In this document: one piece after another, positions 34,945-42,197 of the stretch | Numbering within the stretch: position 1 is the stretch's first letter | How the letters are laid out: every line of letters begins with the position of its first letter | Source: Flavobacterium nitrogenifigens | Lineage (GTDB): Bacteria; Bacteroidota; Bacteroidia; Flavobacteriales; Flavobacteriaceae | Direction of reading: 5' to 3' | Assembly (NCBI RefSeq): GCF_003254565.1 | Contig: NZ_QJRI01000176.1 | Location: 124,001 to 188,000 of the forward strand | Length of the DNA: 64,000 nt | The notes under the pieces: generated by a model | The model's input: only the letters and a program-made list of their open reading frames with translations | Databases searched by the model: none | Told to the model about the DNA's origin: nothing | Made by a program: the position numbers and the translations under genes

Positions 34945-35508
34945 ATGGAAACAGCAATTATCATTTCATCCTTCTTTCTTGTTCTTTTTGCGGTCTTGGC
35001 CTTATATGATGGCTTCTATCTGCATATTTTCAAATACCAGCTTCACAATCGGGAAGAAAGTAAAACCGAGCACATTACCCATACATTCAGAGCTGTTTTC
35101 TTTCCGGCAATCCTTTATTTTTTATTCTTGAAACAAAATAATCATACGGCTTTTGTAATAGGCTTAACCATTGTCCTTTTAGACATACTGGTGCTTGGGT
35201 ATGACGCTTTTATAGAAAAGGACAGCAGGCAGTTTATGGGAGGGCTTCCTCGCTGGGAATATATTGTTCATTTATTCGTAAATGGGTTTCATTTTGCGTC
35301 AATTGCGGTTTACCTCTCCATCAGACTTACTTTTCAAAATGGGGAAATAATGATTTCTAATACCAATCAATCTCCAGGCTACTTTAATTTGTTAATTGTA
35401 AATCTTTTACCGGGAGCTATCGTAATGGCGATTCTTCATGTTTTCTTATGCATGCCAAAAACAGCCCCTATCTGGAATAATTTCAGAGGCAAAATCAATT
35501 GTTGTTAA
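34945..35508 (+). CDS. hypothetical integral membrane protein
   Basis: 187 residues with about five hydrophobic segments (IIISSFFLVLFAVLALYDGFYL, AVFFPAILYFLFL, FVIGLTIVLLDILVLGY, FASIAVYLSIRL, IVNLLPGAIVMAILHVFLCM). Conserved-looking polar residues include YDGFYLHIFKYQLH and HITHTF, which could bind a metal or haem, but this is speculation. A CC pair ends the protein. It lies between the Crp-type regulator and SigZ in the metal-stress cluster. Family not recognised. Confidence 0.6.
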   Translation: METAIIISSFFLVLFAVLALYDGFYLHIFKYQLHNREESKTEHITHTFRAVFFPAILYFLFLKQNNHTAFVIGLTIVLLDILVLGYDAFIEKDSRQFMGGLPRWEYIVHLFVNGFHFASIAVYLSIRLTFQNGEIMISNTNQSPGYFNLLIVNLLPGAIVMAILHVFLCMPKTAPIWNNFRGKINCC

Positions 35509-35541
35509 TCCCGCTTTCTTCAAAAGCAGAACAAAAAAACT

Positions 35542-36105
35542 ATGAGTTTGGAAATAAATACTATTCACAATCAGTTTTATATCATTTTGGGCAAATATAT
35601 TAAGGCACGTATAAATGATACGGGCGATGCATCTGATGTTTTGCAGGAAGTTTTTATTAAGATAAACGAGAATTTAGGATCACTGACTGAAGAAAGCAAA
35701 TTAAAAAGCTGGATTTTCACGATCACAAGAAATTCCATTATTGACTATTACCGAAAAAATTCCAATCATAAGAAATCAGAACTGACCGAATGTATGATGC
35801 AAAAAATAATGCATGAAACAGATTTTGATACTTCAGAAAGTCTGGACTGTTGTCTAATGAAATTCATTGAGCGGCTGCCGGAAGACTATCGGGATATTAT
35901 CATGGATAGCGAAATCCATGGAATTAAACAGAAAAACTTAACAGAAAAATACAGCCTTGCCTACCCTTCCATACGATCTAGAGTGCAGAGAGGCAGATCC
36001 AAATTAAAGGAAATGCTTCTGGATTGCTGCAGTATTGAATTAGACCGCCGTGGAAATGTTATGAATGTTACGTCTAAAAAATCATGCAGCGGAGGAAAAT
36101 GCTGA
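35542..36105 (+). CDS. sigZ: RNA polymerase sigma factor SigZ
   Basis: 187 residues. Region 2 is DASDVLQEVFIKINENLGSL...KLKSWIFTITRNSIIDYYRK, and region 4 is RLPEDYRDIIMDSEIHGIKQKNLTEKYSLAYPSIRSRVQRGRSKLKEML, typical of SigZ-type ECF sigma factors. The C-terminal tail is Cys-rich (LDCCSIE and a terminal CSGGKC), which could sense metals or redox. No membrane anti-sigma factor is adjacent. The likely target is the secreted Cys-rich peptide gene just downstream, inferred from position. Confidence 0.85.
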   Translation: MSLEINTIHNQFYIILGKYIKARINDTGDASDVLQEVFIKINENLGSLTEESKLKSWIFTITRNSIIDYYRKNSNHKKSELTECMMQKIMHETDFDTSESLDCCLMKFIERLPEDYRDIIMDSEIHGIKQKNLTEKYSLAYPSIRSRVQRGRSKLKEMLLDCCSIELDRRGNVMNVTSKKSCSGGKC

Positions 36106-36232
36106 TATCACCAAATCATTTTTGGAAACTTCATATATAAAAATTCAGGCTGTTAGAAAAAAAATCATCAAAGTCTGCATCATTTTTAGATTAGTACGTC
36201 TTAAGTAGTATTAATCATTAAAAATTAAAATT

Positions 36233-36406
36233 ATGAAAAACAAAATGTACCTTACTCTTGCAGCATTGGTATTGTCTGCTGGAAGTATCTTCGCTTATGC
36301 GAACTTATCAAAAACTGATGCAAAGAAAAACTGCACTGAAAAATGTTCTACGCATTGCTGTAATGACGATTCGGGAACTTGTTCTCCGAAAGATTGCAAA
36401 AAGTAA
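36233..36406 (+). CDS. small secreted Cys-rich peptide
   Basis: 57 residues. MKNKMYLTLAALVLSAGSIF followed by AYA is a clear signal peptide. The mature 30-odd residues carry six cysteines (NCTEKCSTHCCNDDSGTCS...DCKK). The gene has an ATG after an AT-rich leader and TAA at 36404-36406. A longer frame in another phase crosses it but has no coding character. The density of cysteines between arsenic and MerTP genes suggests a periplasmic metal-binding peptide. It has no recognised family. Confidence 0.7.
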   Translation: MKNKMYLTLAALVLSAGSIFAYANLSKTDAKKNCTEKCSTHCCNDDSGTCSPKDCKK

Positions 36407-36502
36407 TATTTCACGTTACTACTTAAAAGACAACTCAAAAAGTTGTCTTTTTTTATGCGCAGGAATCATTCATAAATTTAATTCAAATGTTTTGTATTTT
36501 AG

Positions 36503-36535
36503 CATTTGCTTAAATAAGCAAATGATATATATTTG
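36503..36535 (+). promoter_or_regulatory. promoter and operator of the ArsR/CadC-type regulator
   Basis: TTTG (36505-36508), 19 bp, then TATATTTG (36528-36535), a perfect Bacteroidota promoter. An inverted repeat CATTTGCTTA-AA-TAAGCAAATG (36503-36524) overlaps the -33 box and is the likely operator. The ATG is only 5 bases after the -7 box, so the mRNA would be leaderless or nearly so. Confidence 0.7.
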
Positions 36536-36539
36536 CATT

Positions 36540-36896
36540 ATGGAAGATATAACTTGTATACGACAACAGGCAGATATAAAACAAATAGTCCGCTGTAAAG
36601 ACAGAGTGCTAGAACTCAATGACTCTTTTGATTATTTATCCAATGGGCTTGAATTGGCTGGTAATAATGTGAGATTAAGAATTCTCTTTTTACTTTATGA
36701 AGAAAAACAGCTCTGTGTATGTGACATAAGTGATATTCTTGACATGAGTATTTCTTCAATTTCGCAGCATTTACGAAAACTAAAAGACAGAAAACTTATT
36801 GAAACTAAACGGGAAGCGCAAACCATTTTTTATTCATTGGCAAACGAATATGAAAAAATGCTAAAACCTTTCTTCGAAATTTTAGAAAAAATATGA
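36540..36896 (+). CDS. ArsR/CadC-type metal-sensing repressor of the MerTP unit
   Basis: 118 residues from MEDITCIRQQ. The open frame extends much further upstream but runs through the Cys-rich peptide gene in another phase, and the -7 box ends at 36535. The winged helix is LRILFLLYEEKQLCVCDISDILDMSISSISQHLRKLKDRKLIETKREAQTIFYSL. The metal motif LCVCD (Cys59, Cys61) plus N-terminal Cys6 and Cys19 match CadC-like soft-metal sensors. It overlaps merTP by four bases (ATGA), so it should control the transporter. The natural ligand may be Hg(II), Cd(II) or Pb(II). Confidence 0.87.
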   Translation: MEDITCIRQQADIKQIVRCKDRVLELNDSFDYLSNGLELAGNNVRLRILFLLYEEKQLCVCDISDILDMSISSISQHLRKLKDRKLIETKREAQTIFYSLANEYEKMLKPFFEILEKI

Positions 36897-37492
36897 AAAC
36901 AGAGAATAAAATAATTGGAGCTGGATTTTTTACAGCAATAGCTGCTTCATTGTGCTGTATTACTCCCATATTAGCACTCGTTGCCGGAACAAGCGGGATT
37001 GCATCTGCTTTTTCATGGCTTGAGCCAATGAGACCTTATTTCATCGGCCTGACTGTTTTAATTATTGTTTTCTCTTGGTATCAAAAGCTGAAAACTAAAA
37101 AGCAGTTAGACTGTAACTGCGATACACAAGAAAAATCAAAATTCGTTAATTCTAAAATGTTTTTAGTAATTATCACCCTATTTGCAGCCCTTTTGCTTTC
37201 GTTTCCTTACTATTCAAATATTTTTTATTCAAATACAGAAAAGAAAATCTTAGTCTCCAATAAAACCAGCAGCCAAAAAGCTGAGTTTACAATTAGCGGA
37301 ATGACTTGTGCCAGCTGTGAAAAACATGTGAATCACGAAGTGAATAAATTGATTGGAATAATAAATTCAAATGTAAATTATACTAATGGTAACGCAATTG
37401 TAGAATTTGATAATTCCAAAACTAGTATTAATGAAATTGAAAAAGCAATAAATTCAACAGGCTATACAGTAACTAACAAAAAATTAAAATGA
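36893..37492 (+). CDS. merTP: mercuric transport protein MerTP (MerT-MerP fusion)
   Basis: 199 residues. The first 115 hold three transmembrane helices of MerT, with the ion-binding pair in TM1 (AASLCCITPILAL, Cys21-Cys22) and a cytoplasmic loop pair LDCNCDT (Cys74, Cys76). After the third helix comes a heavy-metal-associated domain: FTISGMTCASCEKHVNHEV (Cys139, Cys142). In mercury resistance MerP passes Hg(II) to MerT, which imports it for reduction by MerA. No merA occurs in the window. It is coupled to the upstream regulator and the downstream GDCCVxC gene (4-bp overlaps). Confidence 0.88.
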   Translation: MKTENKIIGAGFFTAIAASLCCITPILALVAGTSGIASAFSWLEPMRPYFIGLTVLIIVFSWYQKLKTKKQLDCNCDTQEKSKFVNSKMFLVIITLFAALLLSFPYYSNIFYSNTEKKILVSNKTSSQKAEFTISGMTCASCEKHVNHEVNKLIGIINSNVNYTNGNAIVEFDNSKTSINEIEKAINSTGYTVTNKKLK

Positions 37493-37695
37493 AAATCGTT
37501 CTACAATCAATAATAACCTGCCCCCTTTGCTCCCACAGTAAAGAAGAAACTATGCCAACTGATGCATGCCAATTTTTTTACGAATGTGAGAACTGCAAAC
37601 AAACTCTTAAACCAAATCAAGGTGATTGCTGTGTATATTGCAGTTATGGAACTGTGCCATGTCCACCAATTCAGCAAGATAAAAAATGTTGCTAA
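37489..37695 (+). CDS. GDCCVxC domain-containing protein
   Basis: 68 residues with 12 cysteines. The signature GDCCVYCSYGTVPCPPIQ (45-62) defines the GDCCVxC domain family, some members of which are selenoproteins; here all positions are Cys. A zinc-ribbon-like pattern precedes it (CPLC at 11-14, CENC at 33-36), and a CC ends the protein. Such proteins co-occur with MerT-like transporters and are thought to handle soft metals in the cytoplasm. It overlaps merTP by 4 bp and closes the regulator-merTP-GDCCVxC operon. Confidence 0.9.
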   Translation: MKIVLQSIITCPLCSHSKEETMPTDACQFFYECENCKQTLKPNQGDCCVYCSYGTVPCPPIQQDKKCC

Positions 37696-37864
37696 ATTGA
37701 ATAATTTCTAATGGACAATAGATTATCATGCACAAATTTTGATTAGAAAATTTTAAGAATAATAATTTAAATTTACTGATGACATTTTTTTTTCATTCTC
37801 TTCAACTTAAATCTATAAGTTATTATGAAAGAAATCACATCTATTACTGAATTAACGATTTTTA

Positions 37865-37885
37865 ACATTTAACCCTTACGATACA
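37865..37885. repeat. 21-bp dispersed repeat, copy 1
   Basis: ACATTTAACCCTTACGATAC plus A. It matches 48263-48283 at 19 of 21 positions, and both copies are followed by AT-rich sequence and later by related hairpins. Confidence 0.5.
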
Positions 37886-38011
37886 TACAAACCGTTTCTC
37901 AACAAACTTTTAAAATAATTATCTTACAAATTCACTTGAAAATAAGCTAATTTCTTTAAATCGTTCATAGAATGATTTGTAAATTGTGAACTAAACGTCA
38001 CCACATAGCCA

Positions 38012-38048
38012 AATAGCACCAATTGAAGACAATTGGTGCTATTTTTTT
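38012..38048. terminator. hairpin terminator, paired with 50622-50658
   Basis: A 14-bp stem AATAGCACCAATTG / its complement, loop AAGA, then a T run, preceded by AGCCAA. The terminator of arsenic locus 2 has the same layout with three compensated base-pair changes. No gene ends nearby (merTP unit ends 316 bp upstream). Confidence 0.75.
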
Positions 38049-38547
38049 ATTGTTTTTAATCAAATTATCAACCTATCTACGATGCATTTTATATTAAGGC
38101 ATCAGAACTAAAAATAAAACCAAGCGGCCAATGCGATACCATTTAATTGTGCAAGTATCGCTTGCACAATTGAAAAATCAGTGCAAGGCTCAGAAAGGTT
38201 CTGCCGTATCTTCTATTTCAAAAAGAAAACCTCTACTTTCAGGAGAATAACTTGTCGAATCAGCATTGAATTGCCAATGATTTTTTAATGCAACAATTGG
38301 GTTGGACTATCAGTTCTCAAAAGAAGAAACAGGACTTCATAGCGGCCCTAGCCCCGATAGCAGTGAAAATCCTTTTGTGTCGGGGTTTGGCACAAAAGAT
38401 TGAAAGGTATAGCGGGAAGAGCTCCTAAAAAACATTTAAGCATACCTACACTAATTTAAATAGCATTTCAATAGCTCCATCTTCGATTACTGCTTGCTGC
38501 TTAATCAGGCAAAAAAACAATTAATTCCAGTTTTTAATTTCCTATAT

Positions 38548-39645
38548 CTATTTGGAAAGATTCAATTCGTTTTTAAAGAAACTATCAATTTCAAAAAATA
38601 GATGGCAGCTATTCGGTATTAATGATTTTCCTTCGGTGTCAAGTAATAGAAATTCTGGAGCGTAATCAGTATAATAATTTTCTGCGACGGTCTTTTTACT
38701 GTTTGGAAGTCCTGACAAATTATACCAAGTCATTTTTTCTTCTTCAACTGCTTGTTTCCATTTTTGAAAATCAGTGTCAATACTTAAATAAACGATGCTG
38801 ACTTTATCTCCATATCGCTGTTCTATATTTTTTGCAAATTTGATCTCATACCTGCACGACTCGCAATCACTTGACCAGAAAACAACTAGCACGTATTTTT
38901 TGCCATTTAAAACCGATTTAAAATCATATGCAACCCCATTCACATCAAACCAATTAAAGCTTGTTGCAAATTCACCTTTTTGCAGCATTTTTATTTTACT
39001 TAGGTATTTTTTTATGGCAGCATAACTTCCAGAATTTTTCAATTCATCAGAAAACAATTCGATCATGCTAGCGATATCATCCGTTTGCAAACTTCCTCTT
39101 TGAAAATAAACGGCCTGCAATACACTGTAACTATCAGGATGTTTTTTAATAAAATCTTTATTTACATAGTGATAATTTAAATCATGTGTATTCAACCAAC
39201 TGTACAACTTGTGCTCTTTTAAACCTATAGAGGAAACTTGAACATAAGGCATTCCAAGCCACTCGGGATAGGTACAACTGAGTTTTATATCCTCGTTTCC
39301 AACTAAAAACTCTCCATCATAGCCATACTCCTCAGAAAGCGCTGCGTCTTTGACTGCAAGATCAGTTATTTCTTCATTATTTTTTAACAGCACAATAGTT
39401 GTCATTCTTGTTTCCGGTACAGAAAAATGATACTCAAATTTCCCTCCTATAGCCTTTATGGTATCAATTGTCTCGACAGAATCTCCAAATTCTGCATAGC
39501 CTGTCATTTTTATTACGACATGATCAAAATAATTTTTAATTGGAGAAAGGTCAGCCGTTATTTTTCCTTCTCTCTTATTTGCAAATGACTTAAAAGAAAA
39601 AAAAGGCAATATTAAAATTAGTATTACTATATTTTTAATTTTCAT
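38548..39645 (-). CDS. TlpA-like thioredoxin-fold exported protein
   Basis: 365 residues with a signal peptide (hydrophobic 5-22). The N-terminal 200 residues look like the beta-sandwich plus helical region (DUF4369-like) that precedes redoxin domains in Bacteroidota. The C-terminal domain has GKKYVLVVFWSSDCESCRYEIKFAKNIEQRYGDKVSIVYLSID, with the redox pair Cys261-x-x-Cys264 (CESC), and AENYYTDYAPEFLLLDTEGK, the cis-loop region, though the usual cis-proline precedes Glu. It should act as a periplasmic thiol-disulfide oxidoreductase. It is the last of three lineage-specific genes on the minus strand with the LRR and LprI-like genes. Confidence 0.8.
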   Translation of the reverse strand: MKIKNIVILILILPFFSFKSFANKREGKITADLSPIKNYFDHVVIKMTGYAEFGDSVETIDTIKAIGGKFEYHFSVPETRMTTIVLLKNNEEITDLAVKDAALSEEYGYDGEFLVGNEDIKLSCTYPEWLGMPYVQVSSIGLKEHKLYSWLNTHDLNYHYVNKDFIKKHPDSYSVLQAVYFQRGSLQTDDIASMIELFSDELKNSGSYAAIKKYLSKIKMLQKGEFATSFNWFDVNGVAYDFKSVLNGKKYVLVVFWSSDCESCRYEIKFAKNIEQRYGDKVSIVYLSIDTDFQKWKQAVEEEKMTWYNLSGLPNSKKTVAENYYTDYAPEFLLLDTEGKSLIPNSCHLFFEIDSFFKNELNLSK

Positions 39646-39716
39646 AATATATTTATTGTGACAAAGTGTTAATTCAAAAACTAAAAAATTCGTAAATTTC
39701 TTACTTAATAAGTTAT

Positions 39717-41006
39717 TTATTTACAATTTGAGCTATAATTAGCGATTCCATCTTTCCGCCAGTTAAAATGAGGAACTATATTTTTGTCCGTTTGAATACA
39801 TTTAAGGTTGGGATTAAAATAGGCATGAAAATTCAGGTTTTGATTGTTTCCATTACTAATATTCAAACTCGTAAGTGAATTTGAGTTGCAATAGAGCGCA
39901 TATATTTTCGGGTTTTGCGAAATATCCAAACTAACCAACTGATTGTTTGAACAAGTCAAACTGAGCAATAATGGATTTTGGCTTACATCAAGGGCAACCA
40001 ACTTGTTGCTATAACAAACCAATTCGTTTAATGGAGCGTTGGATACATTTAATTTAACCAGCTGATTTTTATAGCAGCTCAAGTACGTTAAATTTATATT
40101 TTTTGAGACATCAAGAGAGTTCAGTTTATTTTCGTCTAAATACGCTTTATTCAAAGCAATATTTTTGCTTAAATCCAAGTTGGTCAATGGCGTATTCATA
40201 CAAACTAAATAACTCAAATAAATATTATGTGTTAGATCTAACTTGTTCAATGGATTATTACTACAAGAAAAATTCGACAAATAAAGATTTGCCGAAAGAT
40301 CTATATCTGTTATTTGATTTTCAGAACATCCGAATGACATCAAATTAATATTATGTGATAAATCTAATGTCTTTAACTGATTGGTATTGCAGTAAAAATT
40401 AGCTAAAACTATATTTCTGCTTATATCTAAGGAAATTAATTTATTTTTTCCGCATCGCAATTCACGCAAACTTATATTTTTAGAAACATCTAGTTCATCT
40501 AATTGATTTCTCTCACAACTTAAAGATGTCAATTTCACACTTTGCTTTAAATCTAATGCCGTTATCCTGTTATTTGAACAATTCAAAGATATCAGAGCTT
40601 CATTTCTGCTAATATTCAATATGGTTAATTTGTTTTCTTCACAATTCAAAGTGGTTAATGCCAAATTATCAGATAAATCCAACTTGGTTAGCTTATTTTC
40701 TAAACAAATCAGTTTCTTTAATGAAACAAAATCATTTATACCGGTTAAATCTTTTATATCACGATTTCTAAGATGAAGTTCCGTTACTTTTGCAATATCA
40801 GCAGTAAGAACTTTTCCGTCTGGTACACCATCATCATAACCAGAATCGCTTAAAGCTTTTTCAAAATTAATATCAGGAATTAATGTGTATTTATTTGCAT
40901 CTTGAGCCAAGATTGTATTGAAAAAAGGCAAAATAAATGAGAATACAGTAAAATAAATTCTCTGTTTTTTACTCTTTTTTGATGAATAGCTATTTGTAAT
41001 TAACAA
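39717..41006 (-). CDS. exported leucine-rich-repeat protein
   Basis: 429 residues. A signal peptide (about 1-35, ending ILAQ) is followed by an entry region with FEKALSDSGYDDGVPDGKVLTADIAKVTEL. At least 14 leucine-rich repeats of about 21 residues then follow (for example LTTLNCEENKLTILNISRNEA, one unit), from roughly residue 90 to 395. Nearly every unit has a cysteine at the same position (L-x-C), giving an internal ladder of cysteines. A C-terminal cap ends GIANYSSNCK. No T9SS sorting domain is visible. Such proteins are often surface binders, but the ligand is unknown. Confidence 0.85.
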   Translation of the reverse strand: MLITNSYSSKKSKKQRIYFTVFSFILPFFNTILAQDANKYTLIPDINFEKALSDSGYDDGVPDGKVLTADIAKVTELHLRNRDIKDLTGINDFVSLKKLICLENKLTKLDLSDNLALTTLNCEENKLTILNISRNEALISLNCSNNRITALDLKQSVKLTSLSCERNQLDELDVSKNISLRELRCGKNKLISLDISRNIVLANFYCNTNQLKTLDLSHNINLMSFGCSENQITDIDLSANLYLSNFSCSNNPLNKLDLTHNIYLSYLVCMNTPLTNLDLSKNIALNKAYLDENKLNSLDVSKNINLTYLSCYKNQLVKLNVSNAPLNELVCYSNKLVALDVSQNPLLLSLTCSNNQLVSLDISQNPKIYALYCNSNSLTSLNISNGNNQNLNFHAYFNPNLKCIQTDKNIVPHFNWRKDGIANYSSNCK

Positions 41007-41048
41007 CCTTTTTATTTTTTAAAATTAGTAAATTTTGTCTGACAACCT

Positions 41049-41495
41049 TTATTTCTTTTTTACTAAACTTAATAAATAAGAAATCCTATCTGTATAATAT
41101 TTGGCATTTTTTTGATAAAAGATTCTGGCATCGAGTTTTAAAGCAGAATCATTATCCCACACAAATTTACCAGGATGCTTCACTTGAAACTCCTTCATGG
41201 TCTTTGCAAAATAATAATATGTTGTCTCTTTCCATTCCGCTTGTTTTTTTTCAAATGCTGCTCTTTCTTCTTCAGTTCTATTTCCATAAACAATTTCTAA
41301 AACAGCATTAAAAACTTCTGTTTCCCAGAACTGAAGTTCATGATAGTATTCTTTTCTGCAATTTAACTCTTCCTTGCTATTGGCTTTAATGCATTCATTA
41401 AGTTCTTTTTCAGCGGTTGGCAAAGGATCCGTAATATTTTGGCTAAAACAAGTTGTTAATGTTAAAATAAAAAATAAAATAAATTTCGAAGTCAT
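41049..41495 (-). CDS. exported protein, possibly LprI/DUF1311-like
   Basis: 148 residues with a signal peptide ending CFSQ (residue 19). The mature part, AEKELNECIKANSKEELNCRKEYYHELQFWETEVFNAVLEIVYGNRTEEERAAFEKKQAEWKE, has helix, paired cysteines and K-x-x-W-E spacing that recall the LprI/DUF1311 lysozyme-inhibitor-like domain. The match is loose. It is upstream of the LRR gene on the same strand. Function unknown. Confidence 0.5.
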   Translation of the reverse strand: MTSKFILFFILTLTTCFSQNITDPLPTAEKELNECIKANSKEELNCRKEYYHELQFWETEVFNAVLEIVYGNRTEEERAAFEKKQAEWKETTYYYFAKTMKEFQVKHPGKFVWDNDSALKLDARIFYQKNAKYYTDRISYLLSLVKKK

Positions 41496-42197
41496 TATTA
41501 CATTCAGTTTTTTTTACAAATTTTAGTTTTACAATTATAATAAAAACGAAGTTAGGAATTTTATCAACTGACAAAGAATCACTAATTGCCTTTTCTCTTA
41601 AATTAAGTCAACTGAGACAATTGTAACCATTTGTTTTTTTTGCCAATTGTACTTGATTTCTTTTTTTTATAAATTTTCTAGGTGTCTATTTTTAAATAAA
41701 CAATTATCTTAGAATATTTATCTACGAATTATTTTGGAATTAAACAGATTTTTACATCAATCCCCAACAGGACATCTAAACCAAATTTACATAGCCAATG
41801 GAAGACAGACACTACATATAGTAAGCCAATCTCTTCAAATCATCCAAAAATGATGTTGTAATTTGTCCTGTCCCCGTCACTAAAAGAGACAACTAGTAAA
41901 TAGTTGTCTCTTTTTTTATACACAAATATGTAGATTTTCAAGCTTTTACGACTTAATATTTTATGGTTTTAATTTTTCACAAAGAATCTTTAGTCCGTTT
42001 GAAATAAACGGTCTAACAGTGGCTTAATTTAAGATTTAATCGAGCTGGACGATGATTCGAAGTCCTGTTAAGGATATAGTTTTTTTCTTTAGGCTAATCG
42101 TACCTTTTTAATGCTAAATTATAGTAATTACAAAATAATTTTAGCTTCCTTCTCATCTACTTAATGTCATTTATGGAAAAAATAATAACAAAGGATT
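41496..42197. other. 702-bp intergenic region
   Basis: No gene is visible. It contains a symmetrical terminator hairpin (41882-41918), preceded by CCTGTCCCCGTCACT (41868-41882), which looks like the 3' end of a tRNA, and a second weak tRNA-like stretch, GATTCGAAGTCCTGT, near 42053. Neither has a cloverleaf around it. Confidence 0.5.
41882..41918. terminator. hairpin terminator
   Basis: A 14-bp stem AAAAGAGACAACTA / its complement with loop GTAAA, then a T run. It stands between two minus-strand genes and may mark the end of a lost plus-strand gene. Confidence 0.8.

Larger units (their letters stand above)
37696..38547. other. 852-bp intergenic region after the MerTP operon
   Basis: No gene with coding character is visible. 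It contains a conserved 21-bp word at 37865-37885 that recurs at 48263-48283, and a strong hairpin terminator at 38012-38048 that recurs in covaried form at 50622-50658. The part from 38060 to 38547 is less AT-rich and may be a decayed gene, but I see no open frame or motif in it. Confidence 0.55.

Noticed and set aside
36258..36539. Upstream extension of the ArsR/CadC-type regulator
   Set aside because: The extension crosses the Cys-rich peptide gene in another phase and the promoter and operator; the promoter ends just before ATG 36540.
38060..38547. Possible decayed gene in the long gap
   Set aside because: Base composition is a little higher in G+C than the surroundings, but no frame, motif or similarity could be supported.
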